Positions 8,500 through 17,728 of a DNA stretch of 64,000 nucleotides are shown piece after piece. Every line of letters starts with the position of its first letter. The first letter of the stretch is position 1. The stretch comes from an uncultured Sphingomonas sp. (GTDB lineage: Bacteria; Pseudomonadota; Alphaproteobacteria; Sphingomonadales; Sphingomonadaceae). Where the stretch lies: contig NZ_CAKTFO010000002.1 of NCBI RefSeq assembly GCF_934560975.1, forward strand, positions 178,186 to 242,185, written 5' to 3'. The notes under the pieces were generated by a model, which saw only the letters and a list, made by a program, of their open reading frames with translations, did not search any database and was not told the DNA's origin. The translations under genes and the position numbers were made by a program.

Positions 8500-11400
8500 G
8501 TGAAAGCCAGCCACTTCACTCTTCGCGCGGGCCTGCTGACCGCCGTCTCGGCCGCGGCCCTGGTGCCGGCCGCAGCCCTTGCGCAGCAGTCCTCGACCAC
8601 CCAGGGCGTGCTGAACAGCGCCCCGACCGACCAGGCCGCCAGCCCCAGCGCCGCCGCTGCCGAAGCGCAGGGCGAGGCGGCGGCCCCGTCGCAGCCGACC
8701 AGCGTCACGGGCGCCAATGCAGGCGGCGGCGATGAGATCGTCGTCACCGGCATCCGCGGCGCGCAGACGGCCGCCGTCAACGTCAAGCGCAACGCGGCCT
8801 CCGTCGTGGATGCCATCTCGGCGGAAGATATCGGCAAGCTGCCCGACGTCACCATCTCCGACTCGCTGCAGCGCATCCCCGGCGTCCAGATCCGCCGCGA
8901 GGCGGGCGAAGGCGGCGCGGTGAACGTGCGCGGCCTGCCGCAGGTGCAGACCCTGCTCAACGGCGAAGCCTACCTCGGCGCCAACTCGATCACCTCGATC
9001 CAGCCGAATTTCACCGACATCCCGTCGCAGCTGTTCGCCGGCGCCGACGTGATCAAGTCGACCACGGCGGACCTGCTGAACGCGGGCATTACCGGCACCA
9101 TCAACCTGCGCACCCGCCGCCCGTTCGACCTGAAGGACGGCATCACCGCCGCCGTGACGGCCGAAACCAGCTATGGCGACAAGGTGAAGCGCTTCAATCC
9201 GCAGGCCAACCTGCTGGTCGGCTACCACACGGACGGCTTCGGCGCGCTGCTGTCGGCCTCCTATGCGGACGTGAAGCTTTCCAATTCGCACAACGGCATT
9301 CAGGAAGGCTATGGCGGCGCACTCCATAATGAGGGCTTTGCCGACGCGACGAGCGGCAACGGCTTCAGCCCCGCCAATCGTCCAAACGGAACCCGGCTGG
9401 GCAACGGCATCGACGTCAATGGCGATGGCGATGCGAACGACACCTACTGGGCGCCGCAGTCGCACACCGCCTGGGACCGCGAGATCCAGCGCAAGCGCCT
9501 CGGCATCAACGGCTCGATCCAGGCGGAACTGAGCGACGCGTTCGAGTTCGTGGCGGACGGCTTCTACACTCGCCAGCTGCAGTATGACCGCATCGCCGGC
9601 TTCCAGTTCCAGGACGTGAACTGGCAGGCTGCGGAATTCACGCCCGGCGCGTCCCGCAGGACCGGGGTCAACCTTGGCGGGTTCGACTTCAACACCATCC
9701 AGCGTTACGATTACGACCTGGGCAATTTCGACAGCTATTCGGAAAACCTTCGCACGCTGTCCTCGTCGAAGAATTTCAACGCCGAGTTGAAGTATGACAA
9801 TGGCGGCAAGTTCAAGGCGACCTTGCGCGGCATCTACGGCAAGGCCAAGCAGGACCGCGACCAGAGCTATACCCAGTTCAGCCTGTCCAACGGTGCCCAG
9901 TGGCAGCCCAACGGCATCGGCCACTACCCGGCAAGCCTTGGCGGCGACCGCGCGTTCAACCAGAATGGCTATCTGGTCAACACCATCGCCGGCGCCAACT
10001 CCTTGCCGGCGGTCGTGGATTATACGGGCGGGCGGCCGACCTTCACCCTGCCCTCGCAGCTGACCACCCTGTTGGCGGATCCGAACAATTACGCGCTGAA
10101 GACCATCTCGTCGGAAGGCAATTACAGCCGCGATGCCGACCTCAAGGTCGTTCGTGCCGACGGCTCCTACGCGTTCTCCGATCAGTTCAACCTGACCTTC
10201 GGCGCGCGCTGGAGCGACCGCGATGCCCAGAACACCACGTTCGATCGCGTTTCGCCGCTTTATCCCGGCCTGGCCAGCGACCCGAATGGTTGCCTGGTCA
10301 AGTGGAAGGCGTTCGACGTCAATCTGACCAACACCAGCACCTGCAGCGCGGGCGACGCCGCCGGCTTCTTTACGGCGGGCCTGACCCGCAAGGCCACCGA
10401 CCAGATCTTCGGCGACCAGCTGAAGCAGTATAATCTGCCGGTGAACGGCGTGCCCGCCATCTACGTCCTCGATCCCAACGCGCAGGACCATTCGGAGGAT
10501 TGGCAGAACAAATTCTACCCGGGCAGCGTCAACAGCGTTCAGCCGGGCGCGTCCTATCGCGTCGGCGTGGAGCAGCGTTCGGGCTACGTCCAGGCGAACT
10601 TCGATACGGACATCGGCATCCCGTTTCAGGGCAATGTCGGCGTGCGCATCATCCAGACGCGCCTGGACATCACGCAGAACCTGGCGAGCTCCACACCGCA
10701 GGCCTATGGCGTGTCCGCGCTTCCAGCCGGTACGCTCAACACCAAGCGTGACTTCACCGACGTGCTGCCCGCCATCAACCTGGCGTTCGGCATCCAGCCG
10801 AACCTGAAGCTGCGTGCCGCATATTCGAAGACGATGACGCTGCTGAACCTCGATCAGTGGGGCGGCGGTCTGACGCTGAACTATGCGATCGACACCTCTG
10901 TCCCGGGCTCGCCCGTATTCGCGGTGCGCAGCGGCAATTCGGACGGCAACCCGGCGCTCGATCCGTGGCGCGCCGACAATTACGACCTCAGCCTCGAATA
11001 TTATATCGGCCGGGCCAGCTTGCTGAACGTGGGCTTCTTCTACATCGACGTGGAAAGCTTCATCCAGCGTGGCTCGATCACCCGCACCGACCTGCCCGAC
11101 AATGACGGCGTGGTGCGCAACCGCAACGTCCAGCTTTCCACCCCGATCCAGGGCAGCGGCGGTACGCTGAAGGGCTTCGAACTCGGCGCCAAGCTGGCGT
11201 TCAGCGACGTTGGCTTCGTGCCGGATTTCTTCCGCGACTTCGGCATCGACGCGAACTTCACCTATTCGCCGTCAAAGGGGAATGGCGACGACCTGCTCGG
11301 CAAGGCGCTACCGTTCCAGGATAATTCCAAGGTCCAGACCAACCTGGCGCTGTGGTATCAGGGCGAGAAGCTGCAGGCGCGCGTTGCCCACAACTTCCGT

Positions 11401-11649
11401 TCCAAGCGGCTGGAAAACGGCACCTTCTCCGATCTGGGCGGCGGCAACTACCTCCAGCTGTGGCAGAAGCCGACCAACTATATCGACGCTTCGATCAGCT
11501 ACGACTTCACGCCGAACTTCACCCTCTACGCCCAGGGATCGAACCTGACGGCAGAGCGTGAGCAATATTACCTGACGTTCAAGGACCTGCGGGCCTACGA
11601 CAACATTTATGAGCGGCGCTTCCTCGCCGGTGCCCGCGTCAAGTTCTAA
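8500..11649 (+). CDS. TonB-dependent outer-membrane receptor (carbohydrate type)
   Basis: 1049 residues from a GTG preceded by AGGGGAG. A signal peptide covers about residues 1-28 (cleavage after ALAQ). A Gln/Ala/Ser-rich linker leads to the TonB box DEIVVTG near residue 78, then the plug (SVVDAISAEDIGKLPDVTIS; SLQRIPGVQIRR; VNVRGLPQVQTLLNGE), and a 22-strand barrel ending in the C-terminal Phe of GARVKF. This subtype is common in sphingomonads, Caulobacter and Xanthomonas for import of plant oligosaccharides. It would move the glycan fragment across the outer membrane for the GH2, GH3 and esterases around it. A strong terminator follows. Confidence 0.93.
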   Translation: MKASHFTLRAGLLTAVSAAALVPAAALAQQSSTTQGVLNSAPTDQAASPSAAAAEAQGEAAAPSQPTSVTGANAGGGDEIVVTGIRGAQTAAVNVKRNAASVVDAISAEDIGKLPDVTISDSLQRIPGVQIRREAGEGGAVNVRGLPQVQTLLNGEAYLGANSITSIQPNFTDIPSQLFAGADVIKSTTADLLNAGITGTINLRTRRPFDLKDGITAAVTAETSYGDKVKRFNPQANLLVGYHTDGFGALLSASYADVKLSNSHNGIQEGYGGALHNEGFADATSGNGFSPANRPNGTRLGNGIDVNGDGDANDTYWAPQSHTAWDREIQRKRLGINGSIQAELSDAFEFVADGFYTRQLQYDRIAGFQFQDVNWQAAEFTPGASRRTGVNLGGFDFNTIQRYDYDLGNFDSYSENLRTLSSSKNFNAELKYDNGGKFKATLRGIYGKAKQDRDQSYTQFSLSNGAQWQPNGIGHYPASLGGDRAFNQNGYLVNTIAGANSLPAVVDYTGGRPTFTLPSQLTTLLADPNNYALKTISSEGNYSRDADLKVVRADGSYAFSDQFNLTFGARWSDRDAQNTTFDRVSPLYPGLASDPNGCLVKWKAFDVNLTNTSTCSAGDAAGFFTAGLTRKATDQIFGDQLKQYNLPVNGVPAIYVLDPNAQDHSEDWQNKFYPGSVNSVQPGASYRVGVEQRSGYVQANFDTDIGIPFQGNVGVRIIQTRLDITQNLASSTPQAYGVSALPAGTLNTKRDFTDVLPAINLAFGIQPNLKLRAAYSKTMTLLNLDQWGGGLTLNYAIDTSVPGSPVFAVRSGNSDGNPALDPWRADNYDLSLEYYIGRASLLNVGFFYIDVESFIQRGSITRTDLPDNDGVVRNRNVQLSTPIQGSGGTLKGFELGAKLAFSDVGFVPDFFRDFGIDANFTYSPSKGNGDDLLGKALPFQDNSKVQTNLALWYQGEKLQARVAHNFRSKRLENGTFSDLGGGNYLQLWQKPTNYIDASISYDFTPNFTLYAQGSNLTAEREQYYLTFKDLRAYDNIYERRFLAGARVKF

Positions 11650-11681
11650 GACGCGCGCACATCAATCGATGACCTATTCTG

Positions 11682-11718
11682 GCCCGCCCGGCACGATCTG
11701 CCGGGCGGGCTTTCTTTT
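11682..11718 (+). terminator. Rho-independent terminator after the TonB receptor
   Basis: A perfect 12-bp GC-rich stem (GCCCGCCCGGCA at 11682-11693 with TGCCGGGCGGGC at 11699-11710), a 5-base loop and a TTTCTTTT tract. It begins 33 bp after the receptor stop and lies before the halogenase gene, so halogenase expression depends on read-through or its own promoter. Confidence 0.9.
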
Positions 11719-11751
11719 GCCGATCGTACAGAAGCGCCGCAGGAATTGGAC

Positions 11752-13266
11752 ATGAACGCACCTTCTTCCATTCGCTCGATCGTGATCGTCGGCGGGGGCA
11801 CCGCCGGCTGGATGGCGGCGGCCTCCCTGGTCGGCCGGTTCGAGCGGCAGGACCTTGCCATCACCGTGGTGGAATCGCCCGACATCGGCACGGTCGGCGT
11901 CGGCGAGGCGACCGTCCCCGGCATCCGCGATTATTTCCGCGATCTCGGCCTGTCCGCAGTCGATGTGCTGCGGGCGACGCAGGGCACGATCAAACTGGGC
12001 ATCGATTTCGTGGACTGGTCCGGCCCGGGCCGGTCCTTCTTTCATCCATTCGGCTTGTACGGCGCGTCTTCACGTGGGGTGCCGTTCCATCAATTCTGGA
12101 CGCGGATGCACAAGGCCGGCGATCCGCACTCTATCGATCATTATTCACTCTGTACCGCGCTTGCTCGTTCCAATCGCTTCATGCTGCCCTTGAAGGCATC
12201 GCAGGGCGACCTCAGCATCTTCGATTATGCGGTCCATTTCGATGCGGGCCGCTTCGCCCGCTTCTTGTGCGACTATTCGGTGTCGCGCGGCGTCACCCAT
12301 GTCCCCGCAACGGTCCGACACGTACGGCGCGATGGCGAAAGCGGGTTGATCGCCGGCATCGACCTGACCGATGGCCGACGGATCGATGGAGACTTCTTCA
12401 TCGACTGCACCGGTTTCCGCGCGCTGCTGATCGGCCAGGCTTTAGGCGAAAGCTATGTCGACTGGAGCGACCTGTTGCCGTGCGACCGGGCCGTGGCGAT
12501 ACCGTGTCGTCCAGGCGCGGGACCGCTTACGCCTTACACCCGTTCGACCGCGCGCCCGGCCGGCTGGCAGTGGCGCATCCCGCTCCAGCATCGGATCGGC
12601 AATGGCTATGTCTATGCCAGCCGCCACATTTCGGACGATGAGGCGGTTGCCACGCTGACCGACAGCCTTGAGGGCGAGGCGCTGGCCGATCCCAACATGA
12701 TCCGCTTCACCACCGGACATCGCAGCCGCTTCTGGTCGGGCAACTGCATCGCGCTCGGCCTTGCGGCGGGTTTCCTGGAGCCGCTGGAATCGACCAGCAT
12801 CACGTTGATCCAGACAGGCCTCGAGAAGCTGTTCGAGCTGTTTCCCGATCGCACCTTCCAGCCTGCGTTGAGGGACGAATTCAACCGCTCAACCACGCTG
12901 GAATATGAGCGTGTTCGCGACTTCCTGCTGCTGCATTACTGGGCCAATGGCCGCCAGGGCGAGGCGATGTGGGATGCATGCCGCACGCTCGACCTGCCCG
13001 AGCCGCTCCAGCGCAAGATCGCCCTGTGGACCGCACGCGGCAAGCTGGCGCGCTATGAATGGGAGACGTTCCAGGATCCCAGCTGGGTGTCGATGTATGC
13101 CGGTTTCGGCATCACTCCCGACCGCTACGATCCGCTGGCCGACTTCTTTTCCGACGAGGAGGTACGGATCGCATTGCAGCGGATGCGCGACACCGTACGG
13201 CAGCTTGCCGACCTGGCGCATCCGCACGATCAGTTCATCGCCGCCAACGCCCGCGCGCAGGCGTAA
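11752..13266 (+). CDS. Flavin-dependent tryptophan halogenase family protein
   Basis: 504 residues from the ATG at 11752, which has AGGAA six bases upstream. The FAD-binding GGGTAGWMAA is near the N terminus. The halogenase landmarks are all present: Lys81 in GTIKLGIDF (the Lys that carries the hypohalous species), WxWxIP as GWQWRIP at residues 271-277, and Glu346 in EPLESTSI. These positions closely parallel Lys79 and Glu346 of PrnA. The family chlorinates or brominates indoles using reduced FAD from a separate reductase; no reductase is nearby. Copies beside TonB receptors in carbohydrate loci are common in this group, and their true substrate is mostly unknown. The receptor terminator lies between the two genes. 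Confidence 0.87.
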   Translation: MNAPSSIRSIVIVGGGTAGWMAAASLVGRFERQDLAITVVESPDIGTVGVGEATVPGIRDYFRDLGLSAVDVLRATQGTIKLGIDFVDWSGPGRSFFHPFGLYGASSRGVPFHQFWTRMHKAGDPHSIDHYSLCTALARSNRFMLPLKASQGDLSIFDYAVHFDAGRFARFLCDYSVSRGVTHVPATVRHVRRDGESGLIAGIDLTDGRRIDGDFFIDCTGFRALLIGQALGESYVDWSDLLPCDRAVAIPCRPGAGPLTPYTRSTARPAGWQWRIPLQHRIGNGYVYASRHISDDEAVATLTDSLEGEALADPNMIRFTTGHRSRFWSGNCIALGLAAGFLEPLESTSITLIQTGLEKLFELFPDRTFQPALRDEFNRSTTLEYERVRDFLLLHYWANGRQGEAMWDACRTLDLPEPLQRKIALWTARGKLARYEWETFQDPSWVSMYAGFGITPDRYDPLADFFSDEEVRIALQRMRDTVRQLADLAHPHDQFIAANARAQA

Positions 13267-13274
13267 GTGACGGA

Positions 13275-13296
13275 GGCGCCCCGCATCCGGGGCGCC
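13275..13296. terminator. Hairpin between convergent halogenase and GH3 genes
   Basis: A perfect 9-bp inverted repeat (GGCGCCCCG at 13275-13283 and CGGGGCGCC at 13288-13296) with a 4-base loop, lying in the 46-bp gap between convergent stops. There is no T-tract, so it may act as a bidirectional but weak or factor-assisted terminator. Confidence 0.55.
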
Positions 13297-13312
13297 CTAC
13301 CCCCCAACCTCG

Positions 13313-15961
13313 TCAGCGCGGCAGGGCCAGTTCGCCGTCGATCGCGAAGATTTCGGTGACGCCCGGCGCGCTCGTGCCCGGCTGGCCGCCGCCGACCCAC
13401 ACATGGTAGCTGGCAGGGGTAATCCGCATTACGCCCTTGTCGTCGGAAAAGGCGAGGTCGCGCGGCGACAGGTCGAACGTGACCGTCTTGGACTGGCCGG
13501 GTGCGAGATGGACGCGTTCGAACCCCTTGAGCGACTTCAGCGGCACGCCTGGCCGGCCGGCGACCGACAGGTAGAGCTGCGCCACCTCGTCGCCCGCAAC
13601 CTTGCCGCTGTTGCGGATCCGCACGCTGACCTGCTGCGGCTGTCCGGCGGCGAAGCGCCTGGATCCGAGCTTCAGGTCCGAATATGCGAAGCGCGTGTAG
13701 CTCAGGCCGTGGCCGAACGCATATTCCGGCTGACCGGAGAAATAGCGGTAGGTGCGGTTGGCCATGCCGTAGCTTTCAAACGGCGGCAGCTGATCGGTCG
13801 AGGTGTAGAAGGTCACCGGCAGGCGCCCGCTGGGATTGTAGACGCCCTTCAGCACGTCGGCGATGGCCTGCCCGCCCTGCTCGCCCGGATACCAGGCCTG
13901 CACGATCGCGCGCGCCTTGTTCGCCCGTGCGCCAAGCGCGATGGCGGACCCGCTCTGCATCACGATGACCAGCGGCTTGCCCGTGGCGGCCAGCGCGTCG
14001 ATCATCGCCAATTGGGCGGCGGGCAGTTCGATATGGGTGCGGTCGCCGCCGACGAAGCCCGGCACCTTCAGCGGCATCTCCTCGCCCTCCAGCCAGGCGT
14101 TCAGGCCGACGAACGCGACCACTACGTCGGCATTGGCGGCGGCCTTGACCGCTTCGTCGCGCAGCACGGGCAGCGGCGCCTTCCACGACAGGGTCATGCT
14201 GCCGGAGCGACCGGCCTTGTGCGACAATTCCAGCGTAAAGGCGCGCGGGCGGGTATCGGTGAAGCGCACTTGCATCGTCCGGCGCGCCTTGTCGGGGCCA
14301 GAGCAGGCGGAGGCGGCGTGGAAATCCGGCTGACCCTCCAGCTTGATGGTGAAGCTTTCGTTGCCGTCGCCCAGGTCGCAGCGATGCGTGTCCAGTTCGA
14401 AGCTGTAGGTGCCGGGTGCCGGCGGCGTGATCGTGCCCGTCCAGCGCACCGAATAGCTGGCCGGGTCGACGCCCTTGGCCGGCGCGATCGTGTCGTAATT
14501 GACGTCAATCTCCCGCACCGTCCCGGTCGCGACGGGCGCGCCCTGGAAATCCGGGCCGTTGAAATAGTGGACGGTCAGGCCCTGGCCGAATGCGGTGCGC
14601 GGCACCGGCACCGCCAGTTCCTCCGTAAAGGGGGCGCCCTGGGCGAAGGTGACGTTGGCCTTGCCGAACGCCTGCTCCATCCCGTCGAGCGGCAGCACCG
14701 GCTTGACCGACGTGCCCATGTAATTGCCCTCCAGCACGATCAGCGACGTCGCGGTCGGGCCGACCACCGCCACCCGGGGGCTCTTGGCCGTCAAGGGCAG
14801 CGTGCCGTCATTCTTGAGCAATACCAGCGACTCGCGCGCGGCGCGCAGCGCGACCTGCTTGTGCTCGGCGGAATGATTGGCGCTGATCGGGATGGCGGAG
14901 AATGGCACCGCAGAGGCCGGATCGAACATGCCCAGCTGCATCCGCGCCGTGAACAGCCGCTTCAGCGCGACGTCGATGTCCGCCTCGGTCAGGTAACCCG
15001 CCTTCACCGACTTGGGCAGGTCGAGATATTCGTTCTTGAAGTTGCAACCGGTGTCCGTGCCCGCCTTGATCGACAGCGCCGCCCCTTCGACATTGGTCTT
15101 GGTGAACTTGTGGCCGCTGGTGATGTCGTCGATCGCGCCGCAGTCCGACGTGACGAAGCCCTTGAAGCCCCAGTCGCGGCGCAGAATGTCCTGCAGCAAC
15201 ATCGGGCTGGCGCAGGCCGGCTTGCCGTCCACGGCATTGTAGGCGCACATCAGCGAGGCCGCGTGGCCCTCGGTGATGGCGCGGCGGAAGGCCGGCAGGT
15301 AGGTTTCGGTCAGGTCGCGCGGCGCCACATCGACGTTGAAGCCATGGCGCAACGGTTCCGGCCCGCTGTGCACCGCATAGTGTTTGGGCGTGGCGATCGC
15401 GGCGTAATATGTGGGATTGTCACCCTGCACGCCGGTGATGAACTGGGTGCCGAGCAGCCCGCTGAGATAGGGATCCTCGCCCAGCGTCTCCTGTCCCCGC
15501 CCCCAGCGCGGATCGCGGAAGATGTTGATGTTGGGCGACCAGAAGGTCAGGCCGAAGTAACGCTCGTAATTCTTGTCGCGCTGTGCCTGGTTATATTTGG
15601 CGCGTCCTTCCACGGCGACGATCTCGCCCTCGCGCTTCATCAGGTCCTTGTCCCAGGTGGAGGCCATGCCGATCGCCTGGGGGAAGATCGTCGCCTCGCC
15701 TGCGCGTGCCACGCCGTGCAGCGCCTCGTTCCAGTAATCGTAAGGCGGAACGCCGAGCCGGGCGATGCCGGGGGCGGTATTCTGCAACTGCGCCGCTTTC
15801 TCCTCCAGCGTCATGCGGCCGACCAGATCGGCGACCCTCTCCTCCACGGGCCTGGAAGGGTCGGCATAGATCTGCGCCGATCCCGGCACCGCCGCCACCG
15901 CGGCAAGAGCGATAGCGCTACCATGAAGCGACATACGGGCGACGGCACAATGACGGGGCAT
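13313..15961 (-). CDS. Glycoside hydrolase family 3 beta-glycosidase with PA14 domain
   Basis: 882 residues from an ATG preceded by AGAGGA. An N-terminal signal region (ALAAVAAVPGSAQ) implies export. Domain order is the GH3 N-terminal barrel with the catalytic Asp in GFVTSDCGAIDDI, the start of the GH3 C-terminal sandwich, an inserted PA14 domain (about residues 450-600, beginning LTVHYFNGPDFQG), the rest of the C-terminal domain (VAFVGLNAWLEGEEMP and QSGSAIAL), and a fibronectin-III-like C-terminal domain. The segment WGRGQETLGEDPYLSG is shared with beta-xylosidase/beta-glucosidase members. PA14 insertions in GH3 shape the subsite for longer or branched oligosaccharides. It would release terminal sugars in the periplasm; exact specificity is open. 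Confidence 0.92.
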   Translation of the reverse strand: MPRHCAVARMSLHGSAIALAAVAAVPGSAQIYADPSRPVEERVADLVGRMTLEEKAAQLQNTAPGIARLGVPPYDYWNEALHGVARAGEATIFPQAIGMASTWDKDLMKREGEIVAVEGRAKYNQAQRDKNYERYFGLTFWSPNINIFRDPRWGRGQETLGEDPYLSGLLGTQFITGVQGDNPTYYAAIATPKHYAVHSGPEPLRHGFNVDVAPRDLTETYLPAFRRAITEGHAASLMCAYNAVDGKPACASPMLLQDILRRDWGFKGFVTSDCGAIDDITSGHKFTKTNVEGAALSIKAGTDTGCNFKNEYLDLPKSVKAGYLTEADIDVALKRLFTARMQLGMFDPASAVPFSAIPISANHSAEHKQVALRAARESLVLLKNDGTLPLTAKSPRVAVVGPTATSLIVLEGNYMGTSVKPVLPLDGMEQAFGKANVTFAQGAPFTEELAVPVPRTAFGQGLTVHYFNGPDFQGAPVATGTVREIDVNYDTIAPAKGVDPASYSVRWTGTITPPAPGTYSFELDTHRCDLGDGNESFTIKLEGQPDFHAASACSGPDKARRTMQVRFTDTRPRAFTLELSHKAGRSGSMTLSWKAPLPVLRDEAVKAAANADVVVAFVGLNAWLEGEEMPLKVPGFVGGDRTHIELPAAQLAMIDALAATGKPLVIVMQSGSAIALGARANKARAIVQAWYPGEQGGQAIADVLKGVYNPSGRLPVTFYTSTDQLPPFESYGMANRTYRYFSGQPEYAFGHGLSYTRFAYSDLKLGSRRFAAGQPQQVSVRIRNSGKVAGDEVAQLYLSVAGRPGVPLKSLKGFERVHLAPGQSKTVTFDLSPRDLAFSDDKGVMRITPASYHVWVGGGQPGTSAPGVTEIFAIDGELALPR

Positions 15962-16047
15962 GACGATCCTCTTTGCTCGGCGTGCCCCTGTTCCGAGGCA
16001 TCGTTGCCATTGTTATGACAGCGCCTCGCGCGAGGGCAAGCCGATCC

Positions 16048-17637
16048 TCAGCGGGGGCGGATAAGCGGCTCCAGCGTCCGGTAACGCTGCTGCTCGACGA
16101 GTGGGACGTCCCGCGTCCGGACGTCGATATGCTGGCGGTGCAGCGTGCCCTCTCCCGCGGCTGCACCCGCATCCGCCTTGCGCCATGCGGGAAGGCCCGT
16201 GCCGTTGGGATTGCCGGTGCGGACGAAGTTCGCGAAATAGCCCTGCATCGTCCGCGACACGGCCCGGTCGTCCGCCGTCCACCCATAGCGCGGGTTTGTT
16301 TCCAAGTTGCCCAGCGCATATTCGATCTCTGCGCTGTGCAACGCTCCCAGCGGCGCGGGCGTATCGATCGAGCCGCCGACTACCGGGGGTCGGATACGGC
16401 TGAAATAATAATAGAAGGTCGGCGCGCCGCCTTGGCGATGCAGGTCGAACATCTTCCAGGTGGCGTAACCGAGGAACAGGTCGCTCGCCAGCGCGGTGAC
16501 GGCCCTCGGCACCTCCGCATCGCTGGCGGCCGGATAGAGGCGCGCCAGGGTCGATGCCTGATCGCCATAGCGGCTGGTCAGCATGGCCCGGTAATTGGTT
16601 ACGGTCGGCGCCTGTCCCTGCAACAGCACCTCATAGCCCTGCTCCTGCGAATTGGAGCCGATCAGCAGCGGCACGCGCGCCTGTCGCCCGGCGGCGAAGG
16701 TGACGCTCGGCTGTTCGCGCAGGTAATAGCCGTCGATCACCGGGCCGAAGCGCATTGCCGCCTTGCCCTGCAACTCCAGCACGCGCTCGGGCGACAGGGC
16801 ACGCAGGGCGGCAAGATCGACGCCGGCGGCCTGGCCGGCGAAATCGCGCCCGCGCGCTTCGCCCTCGGCCAGCGCGGCCGGGGCGACCGGCCCCATCGGA
16901 GCACCGCTCTCCGCGATGGCACCGGCAATCAGCCCACGGGTGAGCGGCGATGCCATCAGGCTGCCGACCGACATCGACCCTGCGCTCTCGCCACCCACCG
17001 TGATGCGGGCGGGATCGCCACCGAACGCCGCGATGTTGCGCCGGACCCATTGCAGCGCCGCCGCTTGATCGAGCAGGCCGTAATTGCCGGAGGCATGATG
17101 CGGCGATCCCGCCGTCAGTTCAGGATGCGCCAGGAAGCCGAATGCGCCAAGGCGATAGTTCATGGTGACGACGACGATGCCGCGCGCCGCCATGCTCGCC
17201 CCGTCATAGCGCGGTTCGGACGAGCCGCCCGCCAAGAAACCGCCGCCATAGACATAGACCAGGACCGGCAGCTTCTGCCTGGCCGACAGCCTGGCCGGCG
17301 TCCAGACGTTGAGCGTCAGGCAATCCTCACCCATGCCGGGCGCGCGGAAGATCATGTCGTCCCACAGCTTCGGCTGAATGCAGCGCGCGCCGAACTCCGT
17401 CGCCATGCGTATGCCGGGCCAGCCGAGTGCGGGCCGGGGCGCGCGCCAGCGGAGGGCACCCACCGGCGGCGCGGCATAAGGGATGCCCAGAAAGCGTTGC
17501 ACGGACGAACCGTCGACAGCCGGAATCCCGGCCAGCAGCCCCTGCTCCACCCGCACATGAGGCGCGGCGGCCAGCACCGGTGCGCCGGCCAGGGCCAGCA
17601 TCGCCACGCTACGGCGCAGCCCGATAATATGCGTCAT
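16048..17637 (-). CDS. Type B carboxylesterase, exported
   Basis: 529 residues from an ATG with GGAGGGGA upstream. A signal peptide covers about residues 1-24 (ALAGAPVLAAA). Landmarks are FLGIPYAAPPVGALRW, EDCLTLNVWTP, YVYGGGFLAGG (oxyanion region), the elbow GESAGS with Ser218 and a Glu in GSNSQEQGYE; a late His lies in LHSAEIEYALGN. It is a second, distinct esterase in the locus (the other ends at 4578), suggesting that the target carries more than one type of ester. It lies 86 bp upstream of the GH3 start region on the same strand and is transcribed towards the dcp-like gene side boundary at 16048; no operon coupling is obvious. Confidence 0.88.
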   Translation of the reverse strand: MTHIIGLRRSVAMLALAGAPVLAAAPHVRVEQGLLAGIPAVDGSSVQRFLGIPYAAPPVGALRWRAPRPALGWPGIRMATEFGARCIQPKLWDDMIFRAPGMGEDCLTLNVWTPARLSARQKLPVLVYVYGGGFLAGGSSEPRYDGASMAARGIVVVTMNYRLGAFGFLAHPELTAGSPHHASGNYGLLDQAAALQWVRRNIAAFGGDPARITVGGESAGSMSVGSLMASPLTRGLIAGAIAESGAPMGPVAPAALAEGEARGRDFAGQAAGVDLAALRALSPERVLELQGKAAMRFGPVIDGYYLREQPSVTFAAGRQARVPLLIGSNSQEQGYEVLLQGQAPTVTNYRAMLTSRYGDQASTLARLYPAASDAEVPRAVTALASDLFLGYATWKMFDLHRQGGAPTFYYYFSRIRPPVVGGSIDTPAPLGALHSAEIEYALGNLETNPRYGWTADDRAVSRTMQGYFANFVRTGNPNGTGLPAWRKADAGAAAGEGTLHRQHIDVRTRDVPLVEQQRYRTLEPLIRPR

Positions 17638-17728
17638 GCAATCCCCTCCGTTCGCCTCCAGCCCGGGTGAATGTCCCGGTGCCGGGCCGACAAGTGGACC
17701 CTAGCGGAGGCGAACGGAGCGAGAAAGC

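Noticed and set aside
8470..10491. Long minus-strand open frame antisense to the TonB receptor (673 codons)
   Set aside because: Composition (Val/Gly/Asp/Arg/His-rich, no domains) is that of an antisense shadow of a GC-rich gene; the plus-strand receptor has clear motifs.
13403..16018. 871-codon plus-strand open frame opposite the GH3 gene
   Set aside because: Arg/His/Gly-rich without recognisable motifs; the GH3 on the opposite strand is complete with signal peptide and catalytic residues.
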